A stretch of DNA of 8,842 bases from an uncultured Clostridia bacterium (lineage in GTDB: Bacteria; Bacillota_A; Clostridia; Christensenellales; CAG-138), in NCBI GenBank assembly GCA_946539625.1, contig CAMNHT010000041.1, forward strand, positions 1 to 8,842. Reading direction: 5' to 3'. Each line of letters begins with the position of its first letter. Within the stretch, counting starts at the first letter, position 1. Of this stretch, positions 1 to 8,047 are shown one piece after another. Under the pieces are notes generated by a model. That model did not search any database and was not told the origin of the DNA. It was given only the letters and a program-made list of their open reading frames with translations. A program made the position numbers and the translations under genes.

Positions 1-78
1 TGCCGCCCTGTGCATCGAACTCGCCTGCAAAAAGTTGTGAGAGCATGGGGTGGAAGAAGGCCGTTATTGTTCACCTAT

Positions 79-126
79 TTACAGACTTTTCTTCACACGC
101 TCATCCCCGATGATCGCGCCGAACAT
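79..126 (-). pseudogene. 15-codon remnant or leader resembling the start of an ADP-ribosylglycohydrolase
   Basis: The translated peptide is MFGAIIGDERVKKSL followed by TAA. Its first eight residues match the usual beginning of ADP-ribosylglycohydrolase (DraG-like) proteins, which typically open M-x-GAIIGD. A strong ribosome binding site (GGAAGGAG, 8 bases before the ATG) and a TATAAT hexamer at 159-164 lie upstream, so the start region looks intact while the body is missing. None of the three minus-strand frames after the stop continues the family sequence as far as the left edge. It may be the 5' stub of a deleted gene or a short translated leader. The match rests on only eight residues, so chance is possible. 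Confidence 0.35.
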
Positions 127-158
127 TTCGCTTTCTCCTTCCGATTGTTTTCAGCATC

Positions 159-164
159 ATTATA
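159..164 (-). promoter_or_regulatory. candidate -10 box ahead of the 15-codon remnant
   Basis: A perfect TATAAT lies 32 bases upstream of the ATG at 126, within the 82 bases between the helicase stop and that start. No convincing TTGACA-like box sits 16-18 bases before it, and there is no TG extension. This is a plausible but unproven promoter. Confidence 0.35.
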
Positions 165-208
165 CCGGCTTTCCGTCATGCTTTGGTAAACCGGCAGGTG
201 ACAAATGA

Positions 209-2353
209 TTACAGCCGCTTCAGCGGCACGCGGGTTGCGATCGTTCTCGGCGTCGGGAGCTTGTCAAAGCGAATGACGTAGGCATTGTGATCCTTGTCCA
301 GATCCAAAATCGTTCCCTGACCGAGGATTGTGTGCTCTATACGCGTGCCGATCGGAAGAAGCTGCGAATCATCGTTCTGCAGGCGCTGCCCGGCATTTTG
401 GATATAATTACGGGCGTCACGGATCAGGCCCTCCTCAAGAGGGCTCGTGTATTCCAGCAGATCCTGCTCGATGTCAAGGAGAAATCTGGAAGGATAGCGC
501 GGCGTGCTGTCGAGGTTGAGCCCGTCCGCCTCGGAGATAAACAGCCGCTTCTCCGCGCGTGTCATCGCTACAAACGCAAGGCGGCGTTCCTCCTCCATCC
601 CCTCGATCGTTCGGACTTTGCGCGACGGGAACACGCCCTCGTTCATGCCGATCAAAAACACGTACGGAAATTCCAATCCCTTTGCCGCGTGAACCGTCAT
701 GAGCTTCACCTTGTCGCCGGGTTCGATCGCGTCTGTATTCGTAAACAGCGCGACGTGGGAAAGATAATGCTCCAGCGTCACCTCTTCGCCGCACGTCGTT
801 TCATAATCGTACACGGATTGCTTCAGCTCGGCAAGGTTGTCCAGCCGTTCCTGGCTCCCCTCCGTGCGAAGCGTCGCCTCATATCCGCTTTCATCCAGAA
901 TCGAAGAGAGAACTTCGGAAACGGGACGTCCGGCATAGGTTGCCGCGAAGCGCTCAATGAGCTTGACGAACTTCTCCGCCTTCGTCCCCTTGAAAATGTC
1001 CTGATCGAGGTTATGCAGGAGTGCGTCGTACAGGGTGCATCTGTTCGCCTGCGCGTACTCCTCGAGGAACTTCATTCGGCGCTGTCCGATATTCCGCTTC
1101 GGCGAATTCACCACGCGGCGGAAGGACAGATCGTCCTTATAGGCGATCATGCGAAGATAGCTGAGCGAATCCTTGATCTCCATCCGCGCAAAGAACTGCA
1201 CGCCGCTGTAGATCGTATAGGGCAGCTTTGCTTTCAGAAGCACCTCTTCCACCTGCCGCGTCAGATAATGTGCGCGGTAAAGGACAGTCATATCCCTGTA
1301 CGGAACACCCTGCTCGTGCAGCGCGTGCATCTGCGTGACGATCCACTTTGCTTCCTCCTCCGCGTTCCTTGCGTGATGGCATAAAACGGACGCCCCGTGC
1401 GGCTGCATGGATACAAGATCCTTTTTGATTCGATCCCTGTTGTTTGCGATCAGCGAATTGCAAACGGCGAGGATCTCCGGCGTCGAACGATAGTTTTCGT
1501 TCATCATGACGGTTTTCGTGCCCGGGAACTGCCGATCGAAATCGAGCAGATACTTCACGTTCGCGCCGCGCCACGTATAGATCGTCTGATCCGGATCGCC
1601 GACGATGAACAGATTCCTGTGATAGCCGCACAGAACCTCCATCAGCTCATACTGGAGCCCGTCGATGTCCTGAAACTCGTCGATCATGATATACTCAAGC
1701 CGCTTCTGCCACTTCTGCCGGATGTCCTCGTGTTCCCGGAAGATGTAAAGCGTGAACTTGATCAGATCGTTGTAATCCAGTCCGAAGCACTTCTTTTGCT
1801 GATACAGATAGCCGTAGAACAGAATATCGTTCGTGCCGACTGCGTTCATGTATTTCTCATGCAGCGCGTCCAGAGACAGGTTAATGAGATCCAGATAGTA
1901 TTCGGGCTTTTTGAACAGCTTCTGGATCTCGAACATATCGCGGGCGTTCGAAAACGTCATATCCCTGAGCGTCAGTCCGCGCTCCTCATAGATGATCCGG
2001 AGCATATCGTCGATGTCCGAATTGTCGAGCACGAGAAAGCTCTTCGGGTACTGCACCGCGTAGCTGTCCTCCTGCAGCACGGACACGCAGAAGCCGTGGA
2101 AGGTGTTGATGTATCCGGTGTCGTTGTCGCCCGTGAGGTTATGGATGCGCTGCCGCATCTCGTTTGCCGCCTTGTTCGTAAACGTGACGCAAAGAATGTT
2201 GCCCGGGAGAATGCCGAAGTCGTTCACCAGATACGCAAATCGGTGCGACAGTGCCCGCGTTTTTCCCGAACCGGCGCCCGCGATCACGCGAATAACCCCT
2301 TCCGTGGAGGTGACGGCTTCCAGTTGTGATTGGTTTAAGATCTCTTTGTCCAT
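209..2353 (-). CDS. pcrA: UvrD/PcrA-type ATP-dependent 3'-5' DNA helicase (superfamily 1)
   Basis: This 714-residue protein carries the full SF1A helicase set. The Q-motif region is at 7-14, Walker A GAGSGKT at 26-32, motif Ia TFTNKAANEMR from 57, and motif Ib with TFHGFC at 84-89. The Walker B box DEFQD is at 225-229, motif III GDPDQTIYTWRGA from 252, motif IV NENYRS at 285-290, motif V VHAAKGLEF from 554, and motif VI EERRLAFVAMTRA from 588. Residues from about 666 form a small Tudor-like tail (GTRIEHTILGQGTI...), which in PcrA/UvrD contacts RNA polymerase. The family unwinds DNA in nucleotide excision repair, removes RecA, and resolves transcription-replication conflicts. Length is normal for PcrA. 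The start is fixed by the Q-motif beginning at residue 7; the ribosome site (AGGGAAG, about 7 bases away) is modest. No ligA lies downstream, unlike the classical pcrA-ligA arrangement. UvrD or a paralogue within the clade is possible, so the symbol is less sure than the function. Confidence 0.95.
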   Translation of the reverse strand: MDKEILNQSQLEAVTSTEGVIRVIAGAGSGKTRALSHRFAYLVNDFGILPGNILCVTFTNKAANEMRQRIHNLTGDNDTGYINTFHGFCVSVLQEDSYAVQYPKSFLVLDNSDIDDMLRIIYEERGLTLRDMTFSNARDMFEIQKLFKKPEYYLDLINLSLDALHEKYMNAVGTNDILFYGYLYQQKKCFGLDYNDLIKFTLYIFREHEDIRQKWQKRLEYIMIDEFQDIDGLQYELMEVLCGYHRNLFIVGDPDQTIYTWRGANVKYLLDFDRQFPGTKTVMMNENYRSTPEILAVCNSLIANNRDRIKKDLVSMQPHGASVLCHHARNAEEEAKWIVTQMHALHEQGVPYRDMTVLYRAHYLTRQVEEVLLKAKLPYTIYSGVQFFARMEIKDSLSYLRMIAYKDDLSFRRVVNSPKRNIGQRRMKFLEEYAQANRCTLYDALLHNLDQDIFKGTKAEKFVKLIERFAATYAGRPVSEVLSSILDESGYEATLRTEGSQERLDNLAELKQSVYDYETTCGEEVTLEHYLSHVALFTNTDAIEPGDKVKLMTVHAAKGLEFPYVFLIGMNEGVFPSRKVRTIEGMEEERRLAFVAMTRAEKRLFISEADGLNLDSTPRYPSRFLLDIEQDLLEYTSPLEEGLIRDARNYIQNAGQRLQNDDSQLLPIGTRIEHTILGQGTILDLDKDHNAYVIRFDKLPTPRTIATRVPLKRL

Positions 2354-2404
2354 TTCGGCACTTCCCTGTCCTTATTCTTTGCGGATGACACTTCGTCTCC
2401 TCTT

Positions 2405-2433
2405 ATCATACCTTCTTCGGCACCGGCTTTCAA
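2405..2433 (-). promoter_or_regulatory. sigma-A type promoter for the helicase gene
   Basis: On the minus strand TTGAAA (2428-2433) is followed after exactly 17 bases by TATGAT (2405-2410). Each hexamer matches the consensus at five of six positions. The predicted start near 2398 gives a leader of about 45 bases before the ATG at 2353. This implies the helicase can be transcribed independently of the small-protein cluster upstream. Confidence 0.7.
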
Positions 2434-2463
2434 GTCTTGTTTCTCTCCGCAGTATAATCCGCC

Positions 2464-2796
2464 TCAATGGTATTTGTCGTAGTAGTCCTCCGCATCCTCC
2501 AGATCGACGAAGTCGTCCCAATGATCGTAGTAGAAGTCGTCGGCGTGCGCGTAGTCGGAGGCGTTGTAGGGATCGCTTTTCGGCTTTGACGTCGTCTTCG
2601 GCTTGCGCGTCGATTTCGCCGCGGACGTCGGCTTTTGGGTTGCCGGTTGATACGTCGATTGCGGACGATAGGTGCGTCTGTTCGAATCGGACGAGCTTGT
2701 TGAATACGTCCGGCTGCTGCCGGCAGAGTCTGCGATCAAGAGGATCAGCACGATCACAATCGTGACGATTCCGCCGAATGAAATGCGATTGCCCAT
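2464..2796 (-). CDS. small single-pass membrane protein with low-complexity stalk and acidic aromatic tail
   Basis: This 110-residue protein has three parts. Residues 1-7 are a short N-terminus with one arginine. Residues 8-22 are strongly hydrophobic (GGIVTIVIVLILLIA), a membrane anchor with no cleavage site or lipobox cysteine. Residues 24-74 are a Ser/Thr/Lys/Arg/Pro/Gln linker with repeated KP and TS units. Residues 75-110 are a tail dense in Asp, Glu, Tyr, Phe and His (DPYNASDYAHADDFYYDHWD, then DAEDYYDKYH). The one positive charge before the helix and the basic stalk after it leave topology uncertain. A ribosome binding site AAAAGGAG sits 7 bases before the ATG. I recall similar DPYN...DAEDYY tails on small uncharacterised Clostridia proteins, but cannot assign a function. 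The acidic tail could bind metal or a partner protein; that is inference. It follows the SWIM-motif gene after a 106-base gap containing a long hairpin. Confidence 0.85.
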   Translation of the reverse strand: MGNRISFGGIVTIVIVLILLIADSAGSSRTYSTSSSDSNRRTYRPQSTYQPATQKPTSAAKSTRKPKTTSKPKSDPYNASDYAHADDFYYDHWDDFVDLEDAEDYYDKYH

Positions 2797-2835
2797 TTCT
2801 GTTCTCCTTTTCGCTTTCTTTGGTGCTGCTTGAAA

Positions 2836-2894
2836 TTGGGGAGCGGGATCGGATGAGGTGTGTGAAAGGTGTTTTTTTCCGATCCCGTCCCCAA
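2836..2894 (-). repeat. 17-bp imperfect inverted repeat (intercistronic hairpin)
   Basis: Read on the plus strand, TTGGGGA (2836-2842), one unpaired G (2843) and CGGGATCGGA (2844-2853) are complemented by TCCGATCCCG (2878-2887) and TCCCCAA (2888-2894), around a 24-base loop. That is 17 pairs with a single bulge, starting 8 bases after the stop of the SWIM-motif gene. On the minus-strand transcript the arm is followed by UUUCAAGC rather than a run of U, so it is not a standard terminator. It could stabilise or process the mRNA, or act as a weak terminator. Confidence 0.7.
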
Positions 2895-2902
2895 ACGTGG
2901 GT

Positions 2903-3697
2903 TTACAGGGTGATCGTCTGCTCGCTGCGCCTGATCATCTCAAAGAAACGATCCGCGTCGATCAATACGAAGTCGCGGGAAAGATCCAGATCGCCGTGCT
3001 GTGACATCACCGAAAGCGTGACGGCAACGGCAAGCAGGTGCTTGCAGAGTCCCGGGTACGGACAGCCGCAATACGCTTCTTCGATGGCATTGTCACGGAT
3101 ACGGAAATCCAGTTCGTACCAGTGCTCGCCTTCCACATACGCATGGCCGACGCCGTCCCGCACCGAAATATAGCCGATCCTGCCGCTGCCGCAGTAGTTG
3201 AGCGCGCGCCCGAAAACGGCTTTGTCGACGCCTTCCGCATTGTGCGGATCGTCCAGAGGGATCTCGTAGCCGTCACCGTAGATGATCTCATCATCCTCAT
3301 CCTCTGCCGGCTCCTCCGGCGGCATCACCCATGTACGGAATCCTTCGGGTGAGAGCGCATCGGCGTCATAGCTTATCATCTTGTCCGCAACCGGCTTGTA
3401 GGTACCGTGGATCGACGTCTGCGCAAGCGCGATCACGCGCTCATAGTCGGACGCCTTGATCCGAAACTTCGTGGACACCGCGTTCACGATTCCCGCCTCG
3501 CCTGCGCGTTTGCCGCTGACAAACACGCGATCGCCCGGCTTGAGATCGAACCGATCGTTGTAATACGTCAGCTCATATGCGGCGTCGTCAAAGTGCACCC
3601 GCACAAGGGATTTCACCGCAGTCTTCGGTTCTTCCGCCTGCGGGATCACCGCTTCCGTCTTTTCCATATCATCTCTGCCGAATCCCATCGTTCTCAT
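2903..3697 (-). CDS. SWIM-type zinc-motif protein of unknown function
   Basis: This 264-residue protein has a cysteine/histidine cluster C210-x-C212-x5-C218-x-H220 (CGCPYPGLCKH) followed by a hydrophobic helix (LLAVAVTL). That is the pattern of SWIM zinc fingers, which mediate DNA or protein contacts, often next to helicases or transposases. Residues 170-208 before it (GSGRIGYISVRDGVGHAYVE...) look like the beta strands that usually precede a SWIM motif. Residues 30-90 (VRVHFDDAAYELTYYNDRFD, then GDRVFVSGKRAGEAGIV) suggest a small beta-barrel or SH3-like domain. An acidic stretch lies at 128-139. No helicase or nuclease domain is present, so this is a stand-alone SWIM protein. The ATG is 3 bases after the stop of the EF-hand miniprotein, and its ribosome site GGGAGG lies inside that gene's end, which suggests coupled translation. 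The specific role is unknown. Confidence 0.85.
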   Translation of the reverse strand: MRTMGFGRDDMEKTEAVIPQAEEPKTAVKSLVRVHFDDAAYELTYYNDRFDLKPGDRVFVSGKRAGEAGIVNAVSTKFRIKASDYERVIALAQTSIHGTYKPVADKMISYDADALSPEGFRTWVMPPEEPAEDEDDEIIYGDGYEIPLDDPHNAEGVDKAVFGRALNYCGSGRIGYISVRDGVGHAYVEGEHWYELDFRIRDNAIEEAYCGCPYPGLCKHLLAVAVTLSVMSQHGDLDLSRDFVLIDADRFFEMIRRSEQTITL

Positions 3698-3700
3698 CTT

Positions 3701-3853
3701 TTATTCCTCCCGATCGTCGCTCTCGTCGAATCCCCACGGATCCGGTTCCTTCTCTTCCCCGCCGAACATCACTGTGTATGCCATTGCCGTCTCGATGCCG
3801 TCCAGCCTGCCGTCGCCGTTCAAATCAAAAAGATCGTAGATACCGTCAAACAC
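3701..3853 (-). CDS. EF-hand calcium-binding miniprotein (50 residues, GTG start)
   Basis: This short frame starts at GTG and is preceded by a clear ribosome site (AAAAGGAGG, 7 bases away). It encodes 50 residues beginning MFDGIYDLFDLNGDGRLDGI. Residues 10-21, DLNGDGRLDGIE, fit the EF-hand calcium loop exactly: Asp, Asn, Asp at loop positions 1, 3 and 5, Gly at 6, a hydrophobic residue at 8, Asp at 9 and Glu at 12. The helix before the loop is short (FDGIYDLF). The helix after it is ETAMAYTVMF, and the C-terminus is acidic (GGEEKEPDP...SDDREE). A single hand normally pairs with another, so dimerisation or pairing with a partner is likely. It is 16 bases downstream of the 140-residue gene and 3 bases upstream of the SWIM-motif gene. 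An ATG at codon 24 would lose the motif. The loop and the ribosome site together make coding likely. Confidence 0.8.
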   Translation of the reverse strand: MFDGIYDLFDLNGDGRLDGIETAMAYTVMFGGEEKEPDPWGFDESDDREE

Positions 3854-3869
3854 TGCCTTGTCCTCCTTT

Positions 3870-4292
3870 TCAGATCACGTCCCGCATCGCGTATGCGGCT
3901 GCCAGTTCTCTCGCGTACCGTCTTACGTTTCGAATCCGCTTCTTCCCGTCGTACACCGCTTTTTCGGAGAGTTCCTTTTCGTTCCAAACGCCGCCGCGCT
4001 GTTCCTCCACGAGGCGGTTGCAGATGGCGTCGTACTCCGTCATCTGCTCCCTGCGGCTTTGGCACTGCAGGTAGGGATCGTAATGATTCACCTGTCTGAG
4101 ATCATCGTACTCGAAGACGTCCACTTCCCTGACCGACAGGATCGCGTCCTTATGATCGTGCTTCACGCGGGGCATCGTCCTTGTCGCCGCGGCCGCTTCC
4201 GACGCCGTCTCTGCCCTGACGGCAAACCCGATCGGGATATAAAACCTTCTGCCGACGTGTCCGCACTTTGCCGTTACCTCATAGTACCGCAT
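3870..4292 (-). CDS. conserved-looking protein of unknown function (140 residues)
   Basis: The first gene of a tight three-gene unit, with ribosome site AGAGGAGG 6 bases before the ATG. The N-terminal half begins MRYYEVTAKCGHVGRRFYIP and looks like a small beta-rich fold. C10, H12, H45 and H47 could form a metal site, but that is a guess from spacing. The second half (about 85-136) is helical, basic and arginine-rich (GKKRIRNVRRYARELAAAYA). I recall similar CGHVGR-type proteins among uncharacterised Clostridia and phage-associated proteins, but no function is known to me. It has no signal peptide or membrane segment. It ends 16 bases before the EF-hand miniprotein and probably shares its transcript. 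Confidence 0.85.
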   Translation of the reverse strand: MRYYEVTAKCGHVGRRFYIPIGFAVRAETASEAAAATRTMPRVKHDHKDAILSVREVDVFEYDDLRQVNHYDPYLQCQSRREQMTEYDAICNRLVEEQRGGVWNEKELSEKAVYDGKKRIRNVRRYARELAAAYAMRDVI

Positions 4293-4320
4293 GGTGAACC
4301 TCCTCTTAAAGATGAATTTT

Positions 4321-4354
4321 GCCGAAGTAAGGCCTCTTATTTCCTTTCTTCGGC
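4321..4354 (-). promoter_or_regulatory. leader hairpin ahead of the small-protein operon
   Basis: GCCGAAG (4321-4327) pairs with CTTCGGC (4348-4354). After one mismatch AAGG (4329-4332) pairs with CCTT (4343-4346), leaving a 10-base loop. The stem lies 28 bases upstream of the start codon at 4292 and just before the ribosome site. On the minus strand AAAATTC follows it, so it is not a U-tailed terminator. A 5' untranslated structure affecting stability or translation is the simplest reading. Confidence 0.5.
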
Positions 4355-4479
4355 TCTATTCTCGCACACCATCTATCCGTTATTTCGGACAGGAAGCTGC
4401 CGTATCGATCCAAACGGTCGGGTCTGCAATGATGATTCTATTTGCCCGCAATGCCATGTACCCGGCAAAGCCGTGATGC

Positions 4480-4517
4480 GAGATTGTGATGCGGCGCTAT
4501 GAGATTGTTATACGGCG
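4480..4517. repeat. two imperfect 17-base direct repeats
   Basis: GAGATTGTGATGCGGCG (4480-4496) and GAGATTGTTATACGGCG (4501-4517) match at 15 of 17 positions and are separated by CTAT, a 21-base period. A partial third unit GTGATGCG lies at 4473-4480. They overlap the 3' end of the doubtful small ORF. They could be a slippage duplication or paired binding sites two helical turns apart. Confidence 0.6.
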
Positions 4518-4655
4518 AATCCGTCGGTTTTCTGCAGTCCCGAAATACAAAGCCCTCCTGTTCTGCGTTCTCCGAAACCGATCACAGGCGGCTTTGCCGC
4601 CAAGACAGACATTGATGTTTCCTTTTGTTTTGAGCAGGTTCCGAATGGTTCGCAT
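4497..4655 (-). CDS. doubtful 52-residue ORF, unrecognised
   Basis: A textbook ribosome site (AAGGAGG, 8 bases before ATG) precedes a 52-codon frame beginning MRTIRNLLKTKGNINVCLGG and ending with an arginine-rich, low-information tail. Codon use in the tail (CGA, CGG, AGA, AGG, ATA) is unlike the neighbouring genes. A second frame starting 41 bases further on (MSVLAAKPPVIGFG...) is also open for 34 codons, which could mean a frameshifted remnant. No domain, membrane segment or signal is recognisable. It lies downstream of the Nudix terminator and ends in the direct repeats. It may be a genuine small peptide, a leader, or decayed sequence. Confidence 0.35.
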   Translation of the reverse strand: MRTIRNLLKTKGNINVCLGGKAACDRFRRTQNRRALYFGTAENRRIRRITIS

Positions 4656-4690
4656 ATTTGTGTCCTCCTTAGCGTTTGCCTGTTCGGAGC

Positions 4691-4722
4691 ACACAAAAGC
4701 ACCCATCGTTACCGACGGGTGC
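4691..4722 (-). terminator. Rho-independent terminator of the ATPase-TfoX-Nudix operon
   Basis: Downstream of the Nudix stop, on the minus strand, GCACCCGTCG and CGATGGGTGC form a 10-pair stem (one G-U) around a GUAA loop of the stable GNRA type (4699-4722). UUUUGUGUG follows. The U-run is short but the stem is strong, and it is placed 16 bases after the stop codon. Confidence 0.75.
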
Positions 4723-4738
4723 CGACAGTCGCTGCAGA

Positions 4739-5281
4739 TCAAATCACAGGCAGCAGTCTTTCCTGTATTTCTTTTGCGCAATGCAGGACAGGAAGCTCAC
4801 GTTGGCGAAGCAGGCGTCCGAGCTGTGTAGTTGCGCAGCGTTCATATTCGGATACTGCGTCCTCATAGGAAAGGCGCAGCGTGGACAGGTGGAAGCAGTC
4901 GATCTCGTCCTCCGTCAGATGCTTCTCGCCGAAGGATCGGACCTTGCAAAGGAAATAGTGGTTGATGTTGTGCCGGTGGATCAGGTTATAGTAATCGCTG
5001 ACAACGCCGATCTTTTGAATCACGTCCACGTCCGCGCCGAGCTCTTCGGAAAGCTCGCGTCGGATCGCCGCGATAAGGTCCTCCCCCGGCTCCACGCCGC
5101 CGCCGGACGTTTCGATCAGCGTCGCTTTTCCGAACTGATCGTCGCGCCGAACGCGTACGAAATAAAAATACCCCGCGTCGTCAAACACGATCGCGCGGAC
5201 GATCGGCCGGTCATGGTCGGTAAAGGTAAACGGCCACTCTGTGTCGGTATATTCCCAGAACTGTTCCGTATCGTGATTCAT
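4739..5281 (-). CDS. Nudix hydrolase
   Basis: This 180-residue protein contains a complete Nudix box at residues 61-83: G61-x5-E67-x7-R75-E76-L77-x-E79-E80-x-G82-A83 (GGVEPGE...RRELSEELGA). The glutamates coordinate Mg2+ for hydrolysis of a nucleoside diphosphate linked to another group. The beta strands before it (IVRAIVFDDAGYFYFVRVRR) and the GGGVEPGE turn fit the standard fold. The substrate cannot be told from sequence; candidates include oxidised nucleotides, dinucleotides or nucleotide sugars. Nothing marks it as MutT proper. Its ATG overlaps the stop of the TfoX-domain gene by 4 bases (ATGA), so translation is probably coupled. A hairpin terminator follows. It is cytoplasmic, with no signal peptide. 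Confidence 0.93.
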   Translation of the reverse strand: MNHDTEQFWEYTDTEWPFTFTDHDRPIVRAIVFDDAGYFYFVRVRRDDQFGKATLIETSGGGVEPGEDLIAAIRRELSEELGADVDVIQKIGVVSDYYNLIHRHNINHYFLCKVRSFGEKHLTEDEIDCFHLSTLRLSYEDAVSEYERCATTQLGRLLRQRELPVLHCAKEIQERLLPVI

Positions 5282-5604
5282 TTGTGCTCCTTTCGTTTCT
5301 TCGGCTTCGGCGCGGGCAGATCGGATGCGATCGTTTCGATCACGCGGCAGGTCAATTCAGCGTTGTCAACGTCCGCGGTCAGCATCTCCTTCGCGCCTTC
5401 GTACGGAATATCCCGTTCGACGTTTTGCATCAGCGCAAGCGCAGACGCGGTCGGTTTCAGAAGAAGCCGGTCGTCGTAGATTCCGCCCACGACCTTGCCA
5501 TGGCAATACAGCACGTATTCGCCCATCATTGGGCGCACCGATACGTCCCCGAGCGCGGACAGCTGTTCCAAAACGAACCGTACAAACTCTTTTGATGAAG
5601 CCAT
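5278..5604 (-). CDS. TfoX N-terminal-domain protein
   Basis: This 108-residue protein begins MASSKEFVRFVLEQL and contains the signature of the TfoX N-terminal domain (Pfam PF04993 family): RPMMGEYVLYCHGKVVGGI at 24-42, then DDRLLLKPT at 44-52. The C-terminus is a lysine/arginine tail (PAPKPKKRKEHK). The start is set by GGAGAGG 5 bases before the ATG; an upstream in-frame extension to 5721 would run into the ATPase gene and lacks family sequence. In gamma-proteobacteria full TfoX/Sxy controls competence, but stand-alone N-terminal-domain proteins in Bacillota have no established role, so that function should not be transferred. It lies 14 bases after the ATPase stop and overlaps the Nudix start by 4 bases. 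Confidence 0.9.
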   Translation of the reverse strand: MASSKEFVRFVLEQLSALGDVSVRPMMGEYVLYCHGKVVGGIYDDRLLLKPTASALALMQNVERDIPYEGAKEMLTADVDNAELTCRVIETIASDLPAPKPKKRKEHK

Positions 5605-5618
5605 CTGAACCTCTCCAG

Positions 5619-8021
<2,403 letters not shown>

Positions 8022-8047
8022 GCGATCTTTCCTTTGACATTGTTTAC

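Larger units (their letters stand above)
4293..4738. other. 446-base region between two minus-strand operons
   Basis: No confident gene lies here. From right to left in the direction of minus-strand transcription it holds a hairpin terminator after the Nudix gene (4691-4722), a doubtful 52-codon ORF with a strong ribosome site (4497-4655), a GGCGGC-AAA-GCCGCC hairpin inside that ORF (4587-4601), two 17-base direct repeats (4480-4496 and 4501-4517), a TTTGCC/GGCAAA inverted repeat (4441-4446 with 4464-4469) and the leader hairpin at 4321-4354. I could not find a convincing -35/-10 pair for the operon starting at 4292, so its promoter is unidentified. Confidence 0.5.

Noticed and set aside
1..46. 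Minus-strand frame beginning MLSQLFAGEFDAQGG and running off the left edge
   Set aside because: Only 15 residues are visible, there is no ribosome site before the ATG, and I do not recognise the sequence.
1..189. Plus-strand frame open from the left edge to a TAA at 187-189
   Set aside because: It has no visible start, low-information arginine-rich content, and runs antisense to the stronger minus-strand signals (ribosome site, -10 box, GAIIGD).
287..2329. Long plus-strand open frames opposite the helicase gene
   Set aside because: They are antisense shadows: the minus strand carries every SF1 helicase motif across the same span, and the plus-strand products are arginine/histidine/leucine-rich without any domain or good ribosome site.
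4441..4469. TTTGCC/GGCAAA inverted repeat
   Set aside because: Six pairs with a 17-base loop and no U-run; not enough to call a terminator or operator.
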